Part shown: one piece after another, positions 38,719-48,243 of the stretch | Layout: every line of letters begins with the position of its first letter | How positions within the stretch are numbered: the stretch's first letter is position 1 | From: Verrucomicrobiaceae bacterium | Lineage (GTDB): Bacteria > Verrucomicrobiota > Verrucomicrobiia > Verrucomicrobiales > Verrucomicrobiaceae | NCBI GenBank assembly: GCA_016713035.1 | Contig: JADJPW010000009.1 | Span: forward strand, 338,305 to 402,304 | DNA: 64,000 nt | Direction of reading: 5' to 3' | Notes under the pieces: generated by a model | The model's database searches: none | Seen by the model: the letters and a program-made list of their open reading frames with translations, nothing else | Told to the model about the DNA's origin: nothing | Made by a program: the position numbers and the translations under genes

Positions 38719-39944
38719 TCAATATCACCAAACTCTGGACCGGCACAGCCCAGCCTGCCGACGCCCTCCGCTACGGCACCGGCAAGCACCCTGGCCACCC
38801 CAGCGGCCATACCGCCAGCACGCGGCGCCCCATCACCGTCTGGAACATCACCCGCACCTGCAATCTGCGCTGCGTGCACTGCTACTCCGACTCCAACGCG
38901 CAAAACTATCCTGGCGAGCTCACCTGGCCGGAAATGGAGACCGTCATCGACGATCTCTCCGCCTATCAAGTACCCTCCCTGCTCCTCAGTGGCGGGGAGC
39001 CGCTCATCCACCCGCACTTTTTCGACGTCGTGCAAAAAGCCAGCGCTGGCGGCCTGAAACTGACCATCTCCACCAACGGCACCCTCATCACCCCAGAAAA
39101 AGCCGCACTGCTGAAGGCTGCAAACGTCGCCTACGTCGGCATCTCGCTCGATGGCATCGGCGCGGTGCATGACGAGTTCCGCCGCAAAGAAGGTGCCTTC
39201 GACGGCGCGGTGCGTGGCTTCCGCAATTGCCATGAAGTAGGCCAGAAAACCGGCCTACGCCTCACCCTGACCCGCCACAACGTGCAGAACATCGAGCAAA
39301 TCCTCGACTTCATCGAGCAGGAGCAAATCCAGCGCGTGTGCTTTTACCACCTGGTGCCCGCTGGGCGTGGCACCTCCCTACAAGTGCTCACACCGGAGGA
39401 GTCGCGATACGCCCTAGACACGCTCATCGCCCGCACGGAGGCCTGGCACGCCCAGGGCGTGACCCGTGAGCTCCTCACCGTGGCCGGCCCCGCAGATGGT
39501 GCCTACCTGCTCCTGCGCATGGAGCGGGAAAACCACCCGAACCTGGAAGAAGCCCGCCGCCTGCTCTCCTGGAATGGTGGCGGTGCCAACAGCAGCGGCC
39601 GCGGCATCGCAAACATCGACACCCAGGGCAATGTACACCCCGACCAGTTCTGGCAAGACATCACCCTCGGCAATGTGAAGCGCATGCCCTTCTCCCAGAT
39701 CTGGGAGGAGCAAAATGAAGCCAGTGCCGAAACCCTACGCGACATCCGCAGCATCGGCCGCCTCTCCCAGAGCGAACGCCAATCCCGCATGAGCGGCCCC
39801 TGCGCCGACTGCCGCTGGTTCAGCATCTGCGGTGGCGGCTTCCGCACCCGCGCAGCCTACGGCGAGCACGGCGGCCTCTGGGGCAGTGATCCCGGCTGCT
39901 ACCTCACCGCTGCCGAGCGCACCGGACTGGAGCTAGTGAGCTAG
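38715..39944 (+). CDS. Radical SAM/SPASM protein, AhbC-like (12,18-didecarboxysiroheme deacetylase-related)
   Basis: 409 residues. The start MINITKLWTGTAQPADALRY followed by RRPITVWNITRTCNLRCVHC closely matches AhbC, which removes acetate side chains in the siroheme-dependent heme pathway. The 4Fe-4S motif is CNLRCVHC; LLLSGGEPLIHPHFFDVV, LTISTNGTLITPEKAALLKA, VGISLDGIGAVHDEFR, QRVCFYHLVPAGRGT and DTQGNVHPDQFWQDITLGNV follow. CADCRWFSICGGGFRTRA plus a later C is the C-terminal SPASM-like cluster. Coupled by ATGA to the TIGR04053 gene. No AhbA/B or siroheme genes are in the window, so a different tetrapyrrole or peptide substrate cannot be excluded. The TAG stop is the first base of a long palindrome. 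Confidence 0.75.
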   Translation: MINITKLWTGTAQPADALRYGTGKHPGHPSGHTASTRRPITVWNITRTCNLRCVHCYSDSNAQNYPGELTWPEMETVIDDLSAYQVPSLLLSGGEPLIHPHFFDVVQKASAGGLKLTISTNGTLITPEKAALLKAANVAYVGISLDGIGAVHDEFRRKEGAFDGAVRGFRNCHEVGQKTGLRLTLTRHNVQNIEQILDFIEQEQIQRVCFYHLVPAGRGTSLQVLTPEESRYALDTLIARTEAWHAQGVTRELLTVAGPADGAYLLLRMERENHPNLEEARRLLSWNGGGANSSGRGIANIDTQGNVHPDQFWQDITLGNVKRMPFSQIWEEQNEASAETLRDIRSIGRLSQSERQSRMSGPCADCRWFSICGGGFRTRAAYGEHGGLWGSDPGCYLTAAERTGLELVS

Positions 39945-40108
39945 ACCGATTCTCGAAAAGAATGTCGCAATCAACCGGCGAGCGCGGTGGCTCCGATGGC
40001 AAGGAAAGAGCGACAAGGCCATTGGAACCATGGCTGCGGAGCGAATGACGCCGCCAGCGGGGCTACCCCGCCGCCGGGAATGCGACAGGCTTTTTGAGAA
40101 CCGGTCTA
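39942..40108. repeat. Long imperfect palindrome (MITE/REPIN-like) after the AhbC-like gene
   Basis: The outermost 28 bases at each end (39942-39969 and 40081-40108) are inverted copies with about 24 identities; the left one starts TAGACCG and ends TGTCGCA. Pairing continues inward through a GC-rich stretch. At the exact centre GCCAT (40018-40022) pairs with ATGGC (40030-40034) around a 7-base loop. The right arm also contains a smaller perfect hairpin, GCGGGG CTA CCCCGC (40057-40071). The whole could form a cruciform or, as RNA, a rod-like hairpin, possibly acting as a terminator for the radical SAM operon. It abuts the IS4-like terminal repeat, sharing the final TA. Confidence 0.7.
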
Positions 40109-41664
40109 AACGCAATGCCGCTAAGCAAAAGGGTCGATGATGAGATCGTCGCTGGCTTGGAGAGAAGAGGTCGAGAGCAGGCGTGGCCATTTGCTCACGG
40201 GCTGTCGCACCTTGCGCTGGCAACTACGTCTTCGTCGCGCTGGCAACGCGGCTTGGGCGATTTGCTCTCGCGCTCGGCGCACCAGCACTCCTTGTGCCGC
40301 CTCGTCCATGAGGCCCTGCGCTGCCTCCAGCACCAGTAGCAGCGCTACGGTGTGCTCCAAACAGTGGCTCATGCTGATGCGCAGCGCTCCTGCCTGCCGG
40401 ACTTCTTCATCCTCACTGCTCTGTGCGCAGGCTAGTCGCTCCTCAGCCACCAGTGAGCTGGCGATGAGGAGCGCGGCGAGTTCTTGCTGTGCTGTCTCAG
40501 TGCGTTGTGCGCTGAGCAAATGCCCTCCGTGAAGCACGAGCTTGAGTTCTTTGTAAAGACTTCCTGTTCCCAGCGCTTCGCATACAACGTCAACAACTCA
40601 CGCGCACTGCCCTGCTGCACGCTCAGGCTCGTCCACAGCCGCACCTTCACCCACTCTCCAGCGGCGTTGCGCACTCGCCCCACGATCTCGCGCACTGGCA
40701 ACTCGCTCTGGCGCATCGGCGGATGTTTGCGCGGGCGGCCCCGCGCTTTGTTCGCCTCGGGTGTCTGCTTCTCGTCAGCTTTGGACGGAGCTGTTGTTGA
40801 CGAGTCTGCGCATGGGCTCTCACGCTCGCGCAGACTCACCACCACCTCCGCACTGCCATCGGCATGCACGCTTTGCACTCGCACGGAGAGCTTTTGCCGC
40901 ACGCGGACCAAAAGTGACTCTGCGTGCGCTGCGAATGTTTTTGCAGTTCTTTGAGCATCGGAGCCTGCCCGTAATAGCGGTCGGCGATGAGCAGGCTGCG
41001 AGCCTGGTAGCGCGGCGAGCAACGGATCGGCCAGCGATTTCTCATTGAGCGCACCCAGTGACATCGATACGGCCAGCGGTGCATGGGTGCCGAGCTCGAC
41101 CAGCGTGCTCATGGAGAGCTTGGCAAAGGCTGCCTGCGCACGACGACTGCGGCTTTTGGGCACTTGGGCGTTGATCTGCACGGTGTTAAGCAGGTTCCAC
41201 TGCCCACCGTCGATGCCGACCAAGCGCAGCCCGGCGAAAAAACACGCTGGATGCCGCTGCTCACAGGCTAGCGGCACCAGGGAGTGGCGCATGCAGGCAT
41301 CGAAAGCTTGGGTGGATATCTTCAAACGACGCTGGCTTAGCGCCGCGGAGCCTGATGCGCACAGCAAAATAACGACCGATGATCTGCTGTAGGCTGCCGC
41401 AAGCGTGCAGACTTTGGGCGACCATGCCGGCGATGAGTTGCCAACCGAGAAGTTTGCGTCGCGGCCCTTGGTGCGTTGGCTCTGCCCGCAGTTCCTCGGG
41501 CAACTGCTCGACGCCGAGTTTTTTGCGGATGCGTGCAGAGAGATGATGTTCGTATCGCGGTGGGCTGGATGGCTTTACCATCTACCGCTAGTTGACTCAG
41601 CTACTCAGTTGTACAGCACTCTTTTCGCCCCTCTTCGCTTTTTTGCTTAGCGGCATTGGGTTTA
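40107..41664 (-). mobile_element. IS4-family insertion sequence (decayed), about 1.56 kb
   Basis: Terminal inverted repeats of 24 bp lie at 40107-40130 and 41641-41664 and differ at one position; both contain CAATGCCGCTAAGCAAAA. One transposase gene fills the interior in minus orientation. The transposase stop TAG lies inside the left repeat. No target-site duplication was recognised next to the ends. The left end begins at the last two bases of the palindrome described at 39942-40108. Confidence 0.85.
40121..41581 (-). pseudogene. IS4-family transposase, multiply frameshifted
   Basis: The protein is spread over frames that change at least four times. N-terminus: KKLGVEQLPEELRAEPTHQG, GWQLIAGMVAQSLHACGSLQ; then ALSQRRLKISTQAF and VGIDGGQWNLLNTVQ (first Asp region); then SLLIADRYYGQAPMLKELQK in a third frame (second Asp region). 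LLTLYAKRWEQEVFTK followed, after a shift, by ELKLVLHGGHLL rebuilds the IS4 signature Y-x2-R-x3-E-x6-K. The pieces are a complete but inactive transposase. Unlike the other broken genes here, it has accumulated several lesions, as expected of an old insertion. Confidence 0.85.
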
Positions 41665-41717
41665 AAATCCCCAAACTGCGTCACGCAAAACACATTGCCG
41701 CAGACACAGGCCACAGT

Positions 41718-42596
41718 TCACTGCTTCAGCACACGCTGGAGCCAGTCGCGGGCTTTTTCTCGTGCAGGAGAGGGGCGTAGGGTCCAGGCGTCGTTGTGAT
41801 TGCGAAAGCCGGTGCAGAGGAAGGTCAAATCAGCCGTGGGCAGGAGCGGGCGCAGGTAGCTTTCTGTTTGAGCGGCATTTTCACCCTCACCGCAGATGAA
41901 TACAGGTCGTCCACGGAGCCGCTGGAGGCGCTTCAGGGCTGAATCACGATCTGATCCTGCATACGGCCATGGCCGCACACCATCGAAATGACTGTAGGCG
42001 AAGAACCCAGACCACTGCGCCGCAGTTTCATCATCATGCAGCCCCAGAAAGCCGCAGGCGATCGCTCCGCGTGAGAAACCGCACAGCAGCACCCGCTGCG
42101 CATCGCCGCTGAAATCTCGGCAAATGGCCGCCACGGCCTCACGGGCATAGTTGAGCGTGGGCTGGGCATCATACGTGGGTGCATCGCCCCACCACTTCAG
42201 GGCCAGATCATCGCCTGCGGCATTCAGATACGGGATGCACAGCCAGATGCAGCCCGTGCCACCGCTCAGGCCGTAGCCAAGGTAGCTACCCTCTGGGCGG
42301 CCCGAGCTGACATCGCCATACTTGTTCGTGTAACCGCCATTTCCGGCCCACTCGACGATCACGGGCCACTTGGAGCCCGCCTTCCACTCTGGCGGCAGAT
42401 ACAGTACATGATACACAGGCGATTTTTCTCGACCCGCAAGCCAGTGCCGCACTCTCTGACCCGCAGCGGGCACTCCATCACGCATCTCTGGCACGACCAA
42501 ATCTGCTGCCACCGTGCGGATGTCTGGCAGCTCGGCCAAAGCAGCCGAGACAGCACAAAAGAAGATCCCAAAGAGGCGCAGCAACATGGTGATCAT
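41718..42596 (-). CDS. Secreted alpha/beta-hydrolase-like protein
   Basis: 292 residues with signal peptide (LLRLFGIFFCAVSAALAELP). VLYLPPEWKAGSKWPVIVEW near residue 63 is the first strand pair of an alpha/beta hydrolase. RVLLCGFSRGAIACGFLGLH near 165 is the nucleophile elbow (G-F-S-R-G), and a late TGFRNHNDAW segment offers a His. Likely an esterase acting outside the cytoplasm; substrate unknown. Its ATG overlaps the stop of the upstream SGNH gene (ATGA), so the two are a coupled pair. Confidence 0.75.
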   Translation of the reverse strand: MITMLLRLFGIFFCAVSAALAELPDIRTVAADLVVPEMRDGVPAAGQRVRHWLAGREKSPVYHVLYLPPEWKAGSKWPVIVEWAGNGGYTNKYGDVSSGRPEGSYLGYGLSGGTGCIWLCIPYLNAAGDDLALKWWGDAPTYDAQPTLNYAREAVAAICRDFSGDAQRVLLCGFSRGAIACGFLGLHDDETAAQWSGFFAYSHFDGVRPWPYAGSDRDSALKRLQRLRGRPVFICGEGENAAQTESYLRPLLPTADLTFLCTGFRNHNDAWTLRPSPAREKARDWLQRVLKQ

Positions 42597-43714
42597 TTTT
42601 TCAGAGCAGCACGCAGCGCGGGCTCGAAGGCATCCGCTTGGCGCATGAAGCCGAGATCGGTGGCGTGGGAGGCATCGTTGGCACCCTCTGCATCGGTGCC
42701 GTAGAGGGCATCGCCGCTGATGTAGCTGAGGTGTGGCACTTTTTCGGCCTGGAGCTGCTCGTAGGCCTTTTTCAGCGCGGCGTGATTGTCGTCATGGAAC
42801 TTGGCTTTGCCGGGGGTGATCCACGAGTTCGTGAAGCGGCGGTCTTCTACGAGAATGATCGGCGTGGTGGCGTGTTTGGCGCGGAGTTGCTTCACCAGGG
42901 GCACGCATTTGGCCACCACGTCCGCAGGCTGCATATTTGGCAGGCAGTCGATGACGATAGCGGCGGCATCGAGTTCATTGATGAGGTCACCCACAGCTGC
43001 ATCCATGCGGCCATTGCCGGAGAAGCCGATGTTCAGCACCGGATGATCCAGACGGCGACCGAGGATGGCTGTGTGCACCATACCTGGGCGTGAGGCATTC
43101 GCTCCATGGGTGATGGAGGTGCCGTAGAAGACGATGGGCTTTTCACGCGGTGCCTGGCCGGCAAAGTGGGCGTCCTTCGGCACACCGATCTCCAGTTTCT
43201 CGATGCCATTGTAGAGGGGCAGGTAGGCGGCGAATTCATGCTCGCCGGGGGCCAGATCGCTGATCATGACGGCTTCCACATGCTGCTTATCCGGCTTCGG
43301 GCAGGCGACCCAGCGCCACTGGCCTTTTTCGTCACGAGCATAGAGATCCAGCCCGCTCGCACCCGTCGCTGGCATAGCGGGGAGTGCCAGATTCGGCTTT
43401 GCGAGGTCGTAGCGGCAGTAGATGGCCTTCGCATCGGTTTTGAAGCGCACCATCATGCCTGCGCTGTCACGGCTGAGGCCCCACACGGCCGGTGTGACGG
43501 TTTTTTCTGCCTTGGCGGGGAATCGGTCAAACCAGCGCTTCCGCTCCTGATCGGCCCAGCCACGTCCCTCGACGCCCCAAGTCGTCACATCATGCCACTG
43601 AGCATCCACCGGCACCGCCGGGGCTTTGGATTTAGCGGGAGCTTTGGGCACCTGCGCAGCAGCGTGAGCAAGGAGAACGAAGAGTGGAAGGAAGGCAGCA
43701 AGTGAGGCTTTCAT
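42593..43714 (-). CDS. Secreted SGNH/GDSL hydrolase with N-terminal beta domain
   Basis: 373 residues from ATG 43712-43714 (MKASLAAFLPLFVLLAHAAA, signal peptide). Residues 40-170 form a beta-rich N-terminal domain (RYDLAKPNLALPAMPATGAS). The SGNH core follows: IVFYGTSITHGANAS near 200 (Ser), LNIGFSGNGRMD (Gly), VIDCLPNMQP (Asn), and the final SHATDLGF (His). This two-domain layout is shared by predicted extracellular carbohydrate esterases. Overlaps the downstream hydrolase by ATGA and is divergent from the archaemetzincin-like gene. Confidence 0.82.
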   Translation of the reverse strand: MKASLAAFLPLFVLLAHAAAQVPKAPAKSKAPAVPVDAQWHDVTTWGVEGRGWADQERKRWFDRFPAKAEKTVTPAVWGLSRDSAGMMVRFKTDAKAIYCRYDLAKPNLALPAMPATGASGLDLYARDEKGQWRWVACPKPDKQHVEAVMISDLAPGEHEFAAYLPLYNGIEKLEIGVPKDAHFAGQAPREKPIVFYGTSITHGANASRPGMVHTAILGRRLDHPVLNIGFSGNGRMDAAVGDLINELDAAAIVIDCLPNMQPADVVAKCVPLVKQLRAKHATTPIILVEDRRFTNSWITPGKAKFHDDNHAALKKAYEQLQAEKVPHLSYISGDALYGTDAEGANDASHATDLGFMRQADAFEPALRAALKK

Positions 43715-43807
43715 GCACAGCGGAGAACGGCACGGAGCAGACACTTCTCACGGCGGCGCTCGGATTTTGAACGTGACAATGCTCTCCTGGCTATGGCATG
43801 CTTGTGC

Positions 43808-45043
43808 ATGATGAAATTCACTCGTCATTTTTTGACTGCTGTAGGCTCCTGCCTTCTATCCATGAGCCTTGTCGCCGAGGAGAGAAAAGCCTCGACAGAG
43901 ACTCTGCTCCAAGATGCAGAAGCGATCCTCAAAATGGCCCGCAGCGGCGATAATATTCAAGCGGCCCATCAATCCGGCATCGTCTTTCGTGCCGCTGGAC
44001 GGCTTCATGAGGAGGGAGACAATGAGCGATCACTCAAAATGTATGAGGAGGCACTGAGGCTGTCGCCCTGGACACTGGAGCACTACTTAGGCTATGCAGA
44101 CACACTCGTCGCAGTGGGACAGACGGACAAGGCCGCGAGGTGGGCACGCTCTGCTTGGCAACGTGCCGAGGACATGGAGGTCAAAGAGAAAGCACGCGTC
44201 TGGCTGAAAGAGGCCGAGCCTGAAAAACTGCCGTTTTTTAAAATCGAAGCATCCCAAGGCAAAACGGTGTGTATCATCCCTCTGGGCAATCCGCCCACTT
44301 GGCTACTGAACCGCTGCGGTAGAGGCCTGCAAAATACCTTGGGCCTACCCGTGATGATTTTGGAGGAGAAGATGGCCTTGCCAAAGGCACACCGCAGTGC
44401 CTTTCACCGATGGGCGATGAGCCTACGTAAGGACGTGAAGTGGGATGACCCACAGCTGCGCCAGTTTGCGAAAGCAAAGGGAATACGCACCTATGAACCG
44501 ACCGATCTCGATGTCGTGAACCTCGTCGAAGCGATCATTCGCGAGACGAGGTCCGCCGAGGAACTAGAAAACTTCCGCCGCAACCGCCGCCAGCTCGCAG
44601 AGTCCAAGTATGACGAGCAATGGGATGCGGGCATTCTTTTGGACACCATTGCAGGACATGCGCGTCAGATGAAGAGTGACCAAGTCATCTGGCTGGCTGT
44701 CACGCATGTCGATCTCTACATCGGTGACAGCAATTACTGCTTTGGAGCCTCGGTGGGGCCTCCACTTTGCGCGGTCAATTCGTGCGCTCGCTTTGTGGCG
44801 GAGTTTCAAGGAGAGCCACCCGATGCGAATCGGCTATCGGATCGGCTGCTCAAGCAAATGCTCTCCAGCGTGGGCACTCTTCTGGGAGCTGCGCGGCCCA
44901 TTGATCCATCCTGCCCACGTTCCTATCCCCAGTCGCTCGCCGAACATGACGCCAAGACGCTGAACCTCTGCGGAGACTGCCGCGCATCCCTGCGGCAGCA
45001 TCTCGGCCACGAGGTGCCGTCCCTGCCAGAAAAAAATCTATGA
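43808..45043 (+). CDS. Archaemetzincin-like (M54) protein lacking the zinc site, with TPR-like N-terminus
   Basis: 411 residues from ATG 43808 (an ATG at 43793 or 43811 is also possible), with a signal peptide (HFLTAVGSCLLSMSLVAEE). Residues 33-135 are helical and TPR-like. Residues 154-400 follow the archaemetzincin pattern: VCIIPLGNPP, then WLAVTHVDLYIGDSNYCFGA and CAVNSCARFVAEF. Where M54 enzymes have HExxHxxGxxHC, this protein has SSVGTLLGAARP (353-364), so all zinc ligands and the catalytic Glu are gone. The downstream Cys (DPSC, 369), the SLAEHDAK motif and CGDC (388-391) persist. Probably a pseudo-protease. It stands alone between divergent SGNH genes and the convergent cytochrome gene. 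Confidence 0.62.
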   Translation: MMKFTRHFLTAVGSCLLSMSLVAEERKASTETLLQDAEAILKMARSGDNIQAAHQSGIVFRAAGRLHEEGDNERSLKMYEEALRLSPWTLEHYLGYADTLVAVGQTDKAARWARSAWQRAEDMEVKEKARVWLKEAEPEKLPFFKIEASQGKTVCIIPLGNPPTWLLNRCGRGLQNTLGLPVMILEEKMALPKAHRSAFHRWAMSLRKDVKWDDPQLRQFAKAKGIRTYEPTDLDVVNLVEAIIRETRSAEELENFRRNRRQLAESKYDEQWDAGILLDTIAGHARQMKSDQVIWLAVTHVDLYIGDSNYCFGASVGPPLCAVNSCARFVAEFQGEPPDANRLSDRLLKQMLSSVGTLLGAARPIDPSCPRSYPQSLAEHDAKTLNLCGDCRASLRQHLGHEVPSLPEKNL

Positions 45044-45085
45044 GTCCAAGCCTGGGAAAGATACGCCTTAATAGAAGCAACCGTG

Positions 45086-48000
45086 TCAGGGCTGCTTTAG
45101 AAAAGCGATCAAATCCGCCATCTGCTGTGGGGTGATGGCGGCTTCCAGCCCCTCGGGCATCAGGGAGATGCCGGGACTGGTGAGGGTCTTAATTTCGCTG
45201 CGCAGGACGGTGTCCGTGCCGCCATCGGCACGTTTGAGGGTGAGATTGCCGGCGGTCTCGCTGGTGATGAGGCCGCTGAGGGTGCGACCGTCGTTCGTCT
45301 CGACGAGGTAGAGCGCGAAGTTCGGCGAGACCTCGCGATTCGGGTCGAGGATGTTCGTGACGAGCTGATCGGCGGTCCACGCCTTGATCGTGCCGAGGTG
45401 CGGCCCGACGTCGTTGCCCTTGTCCGCGAACTTGTGGCAGACCATGCAGGCCGTTTCGTAGATTTTGGCACCGCGGGCGGCGTCTCCGGCCATCGTCATC
45501 ACGGAAGCATACTTGTCGATGACCTCCTTCCGGTTCGCCGACGAGCCATCGCCGATGAGCTTCGCGATGCGTTCCTTGAGATATGGGAGTTTCTGCCTTC
45601 CAAGTGTAGCTTTTGCTGCTGCGGTGATTTGGCTGGGTAGAATTGTTTTGTTCTCAATGGCATCGAGCAGCTTGCTGACGTGATCCGCACGCATGAGCAG
45701 TTGAGTTACAGCCTTTTCCCGGAGCGGAGGGGTCAGGGTCGGCCAGGCTTCGATGATCGCATCCGCCACGACGGGTTCCCAGTAAGCGCCAAGGGCTTCG
45801 AGGGCGGTTGTGATAGTGGTCGGATCGTTGTTGGGAGTCAAAAGAGACGCCAGAGACAGACGGGCGGCCTCGGCTGAGCCGCCAGTGTCTGGCAAAAGCC
45901 TGATGGCGTTGATACGATCCGAGGGTGCGGCTTTTGAATTAGCCAAGGTGTTCAACACACTGTCTATCAATTCCTGTCTCCAAATTTTGTTCCTATCGTC
46001 GTGGAAATGCTCAAAGACGAAGTCTTGCAGTGAAACGCCCGATTTCCGCAACTCTGCCCCCAAATCAGCCATGAGCCTGACGGTGATGGAATCAATACTC
46101 TTCCTGCTTTGCAGGGCTTGAGCAGCATAGAATGGAGCATCATTAACGGGAACGTCTTTGCACCGCCTGCCAAGCATCTTCATGCACTCACTCGCAAAGT
46201 CTTGTAGCGGGAGTGAGGTGTCAAAATTCTGCGACAAAACGGCTTTCGCCATTTGCGGGCCAGGGAAAGAACCGTTTGCCAGCAAGGCAGCTCGGAGAAG
46301 ATGCGGCTCGTATTGATGCTTAACACACAAATCGCCTATCACATCCAATGAGGCAGGGCTGGAAACAAAAGCATGAAGGTGAATGGCTTCGATGGCGACC
46401 GTCAAATCAGTGTCACTCAGCAGTTGAGCAGCTTCGGGGCGCAACTCGAAGATGTGTTCAGAGCTGATTTCGCCGAGTAACGCCTGCGGACGGATTCGTA
46501 AGGCTTCACGTCGAACATACGGGCTTGCGTCTTGAATGGCTGTTTGCAGCAAACCATAGCCCTCAAGGTGCACACCAAGCGATTCAAGCAACTTCAAGCC
46601 TTTGATGCTATTCTCATCGGACATGTAACCGCCAGAGTCCTGAATCTCGTCGAAGCGCTTCGAATCAAACGAACCAAAAATCCTTGGGCATCTAATGACC
46701 ACAGTCCACAGATTCTCCCCTGCGCCGTCTTCCCGCTCTTCACCAGCCCCCGCAGCGGTTCCACGGCGGCTTGGTCCTGGCGCTCGAAGAGCAAGCGCTG
46801 GGCGGTTTCGCGGTGCCAGGCATTGGGGTGATCGAGGAGGGCGACGAGATCTTGGGTGCTCGCATCGGAGATTCTGACTCTTCGCTCTTTGCCCTCTGCC
46901 CTTTGCCATGCCTTCGGCGCTAAGCGCCAGATGCGGCCTTTGTCTTTGCCGCGGAGGAGATCGACGGCGGCGTGGATGTCGTCGGGGATGCTCCAGGGGT
47001 GCTCAATCACTTCGCGGTACATGTCGCAGACGTGGAGGCAGCCGTCGGGGGCGTTGACGAAATTCACGGGGCGGAACCAGAGGTCGTCGCTGGTGCAGAA
47101 GTTCTTCGTTCCATCGACCTGCACGGCTTTGAAGGTGACGCCGTCGGGCACGAGCTTCATGCGGTAGAGCAAGTTTCCAGCCACATCGGCGACGAAGGCG
47201 AAGTCGCGATACTCTTTCGGATACGCATCGCCGCGATAGACGGTGATGCCGCTCGATGACGTGACAACGCCGGCACCGACGAGCTCGCTTTTTGGCAGGT
47301 GGCTGCCTTCCTGCACCCAGCGCTTCGCGCGGAACTCGCGCCAGGGCTCGGGCGGGCTGGTTCGCCAGACGGGGAGCTGGTCTCCGGCCTCGGCGCAGTC
47401 GTTGAGGGCGCTGGGGACGACGAGGTACGGATTTCGTGCGAGGTAGCGATACGGCAGAACGACGTGCTGGCAGGGATTGCGGATGTTGCAGAGGAAGCGG
47501 TTGCCCCAATCATCAAAAGTCTGGCCAAAGCGTGCGCCGCCGCTTTCAAGGCGCACATCGCCGGTGCTGGGGTCGAAGGAGAAGTCGTTTCGCTTGATGG
47601 GCAGAGGTTTGAAGTCTTTTGGAATCGGCATGACGCTCTCGCTGCCGGGCACGCGCTGGATTTCGCCGCCATTGCTGCCACCGGCGATGTAGATGCGGTG
47701 GTCGAGGCCCCAGATGGGGTTGTTCATGACGGCCTGCACGTTGAGCTTTTTGAAGCCGGTGAAGACTTTCTGCCGCACATCGGCCACGCCGTCGTCATTC
47801 GTGTCCTTCAGATACCAAACATCCGGCGTGGCGGTGACGAAGATGCCACCTTTCCAGCACGCGGTGCCGGTGGGCCACGAGAGGCCCTCGGCGAAGACGG
47901 TGGCCTTGTCGAAGGTGCCGTCGCCATCGGTGTCGGTGAGCAGGCGGACTTTGCCGATGTGCGCATCGGTGGGGTTTTCTTGGGCAGGCTTGTGCGCGGC

Positions 48001-48243
48001 CTTGTCAGTGTAGGGGTAGTCATTCATCTCGCACACGTAGGCGCGGCCATCGGCATCGTAGGTGATGGCGACAGGATCGGTGACGAGCGGCTCTGCGGCG
48101 ATGAGCTGCATCTCGAAGCCATCGAGCACATGGAAGGTCTTCGCGGCCTTTTGCGGCTCCACGGGCGGCGTGGAGGGGAAATCCAAGGCCCTGAGGAACG
48201 ACCACGGAAGACACAGAATACACGGAAGGATGAAGTTTTTCAT
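45086..48243 (-). pseudogene. Secreted dehydrogenase/HEAT/cytochrome c fusion (PVC type), one frame break
   Basis: Two frames together give about 1052 residues. The first (from ATG 48241-48243) has a signal peptide and a beta-propeller dehydrogenase domain: GFEMQLIAAEPLVTDPVAIT, DADGRAYVCEMNDYPYTD, LLTDTDGDGTFDKATVFAEG, IWGLDHRIYIAGGSNGGEIQ. HEAT-like repeats follow. The frame breaks in 46600-46720 (about one base missing). The second frame carries HEAT repeats and a C-terminal heme domain with CMVCHKF (CxxCH). Members are abundant in Planctomycetes and Verrucomicrobia and are thought to oxidise sugars or polysaccharides. The centre (about 45600-46720) is markedly less GC-rich than both ends. 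Start overlaps the upstream lipoprotein stop by ATGA. Confidence 0.82.
48202..48227 (-). repeat. ACACGGAA-type repeat, copy inside a signal peptide
   Basis: 26 bases beginning CCACGGAAGACACAGAATAC. An inverted copy at 48754-48779 matches 23 of 26 positions. This copy lies within the coding sequence for the signal peptide of the dehydrogenase/cytochrome gene. Confidence 0.6.
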
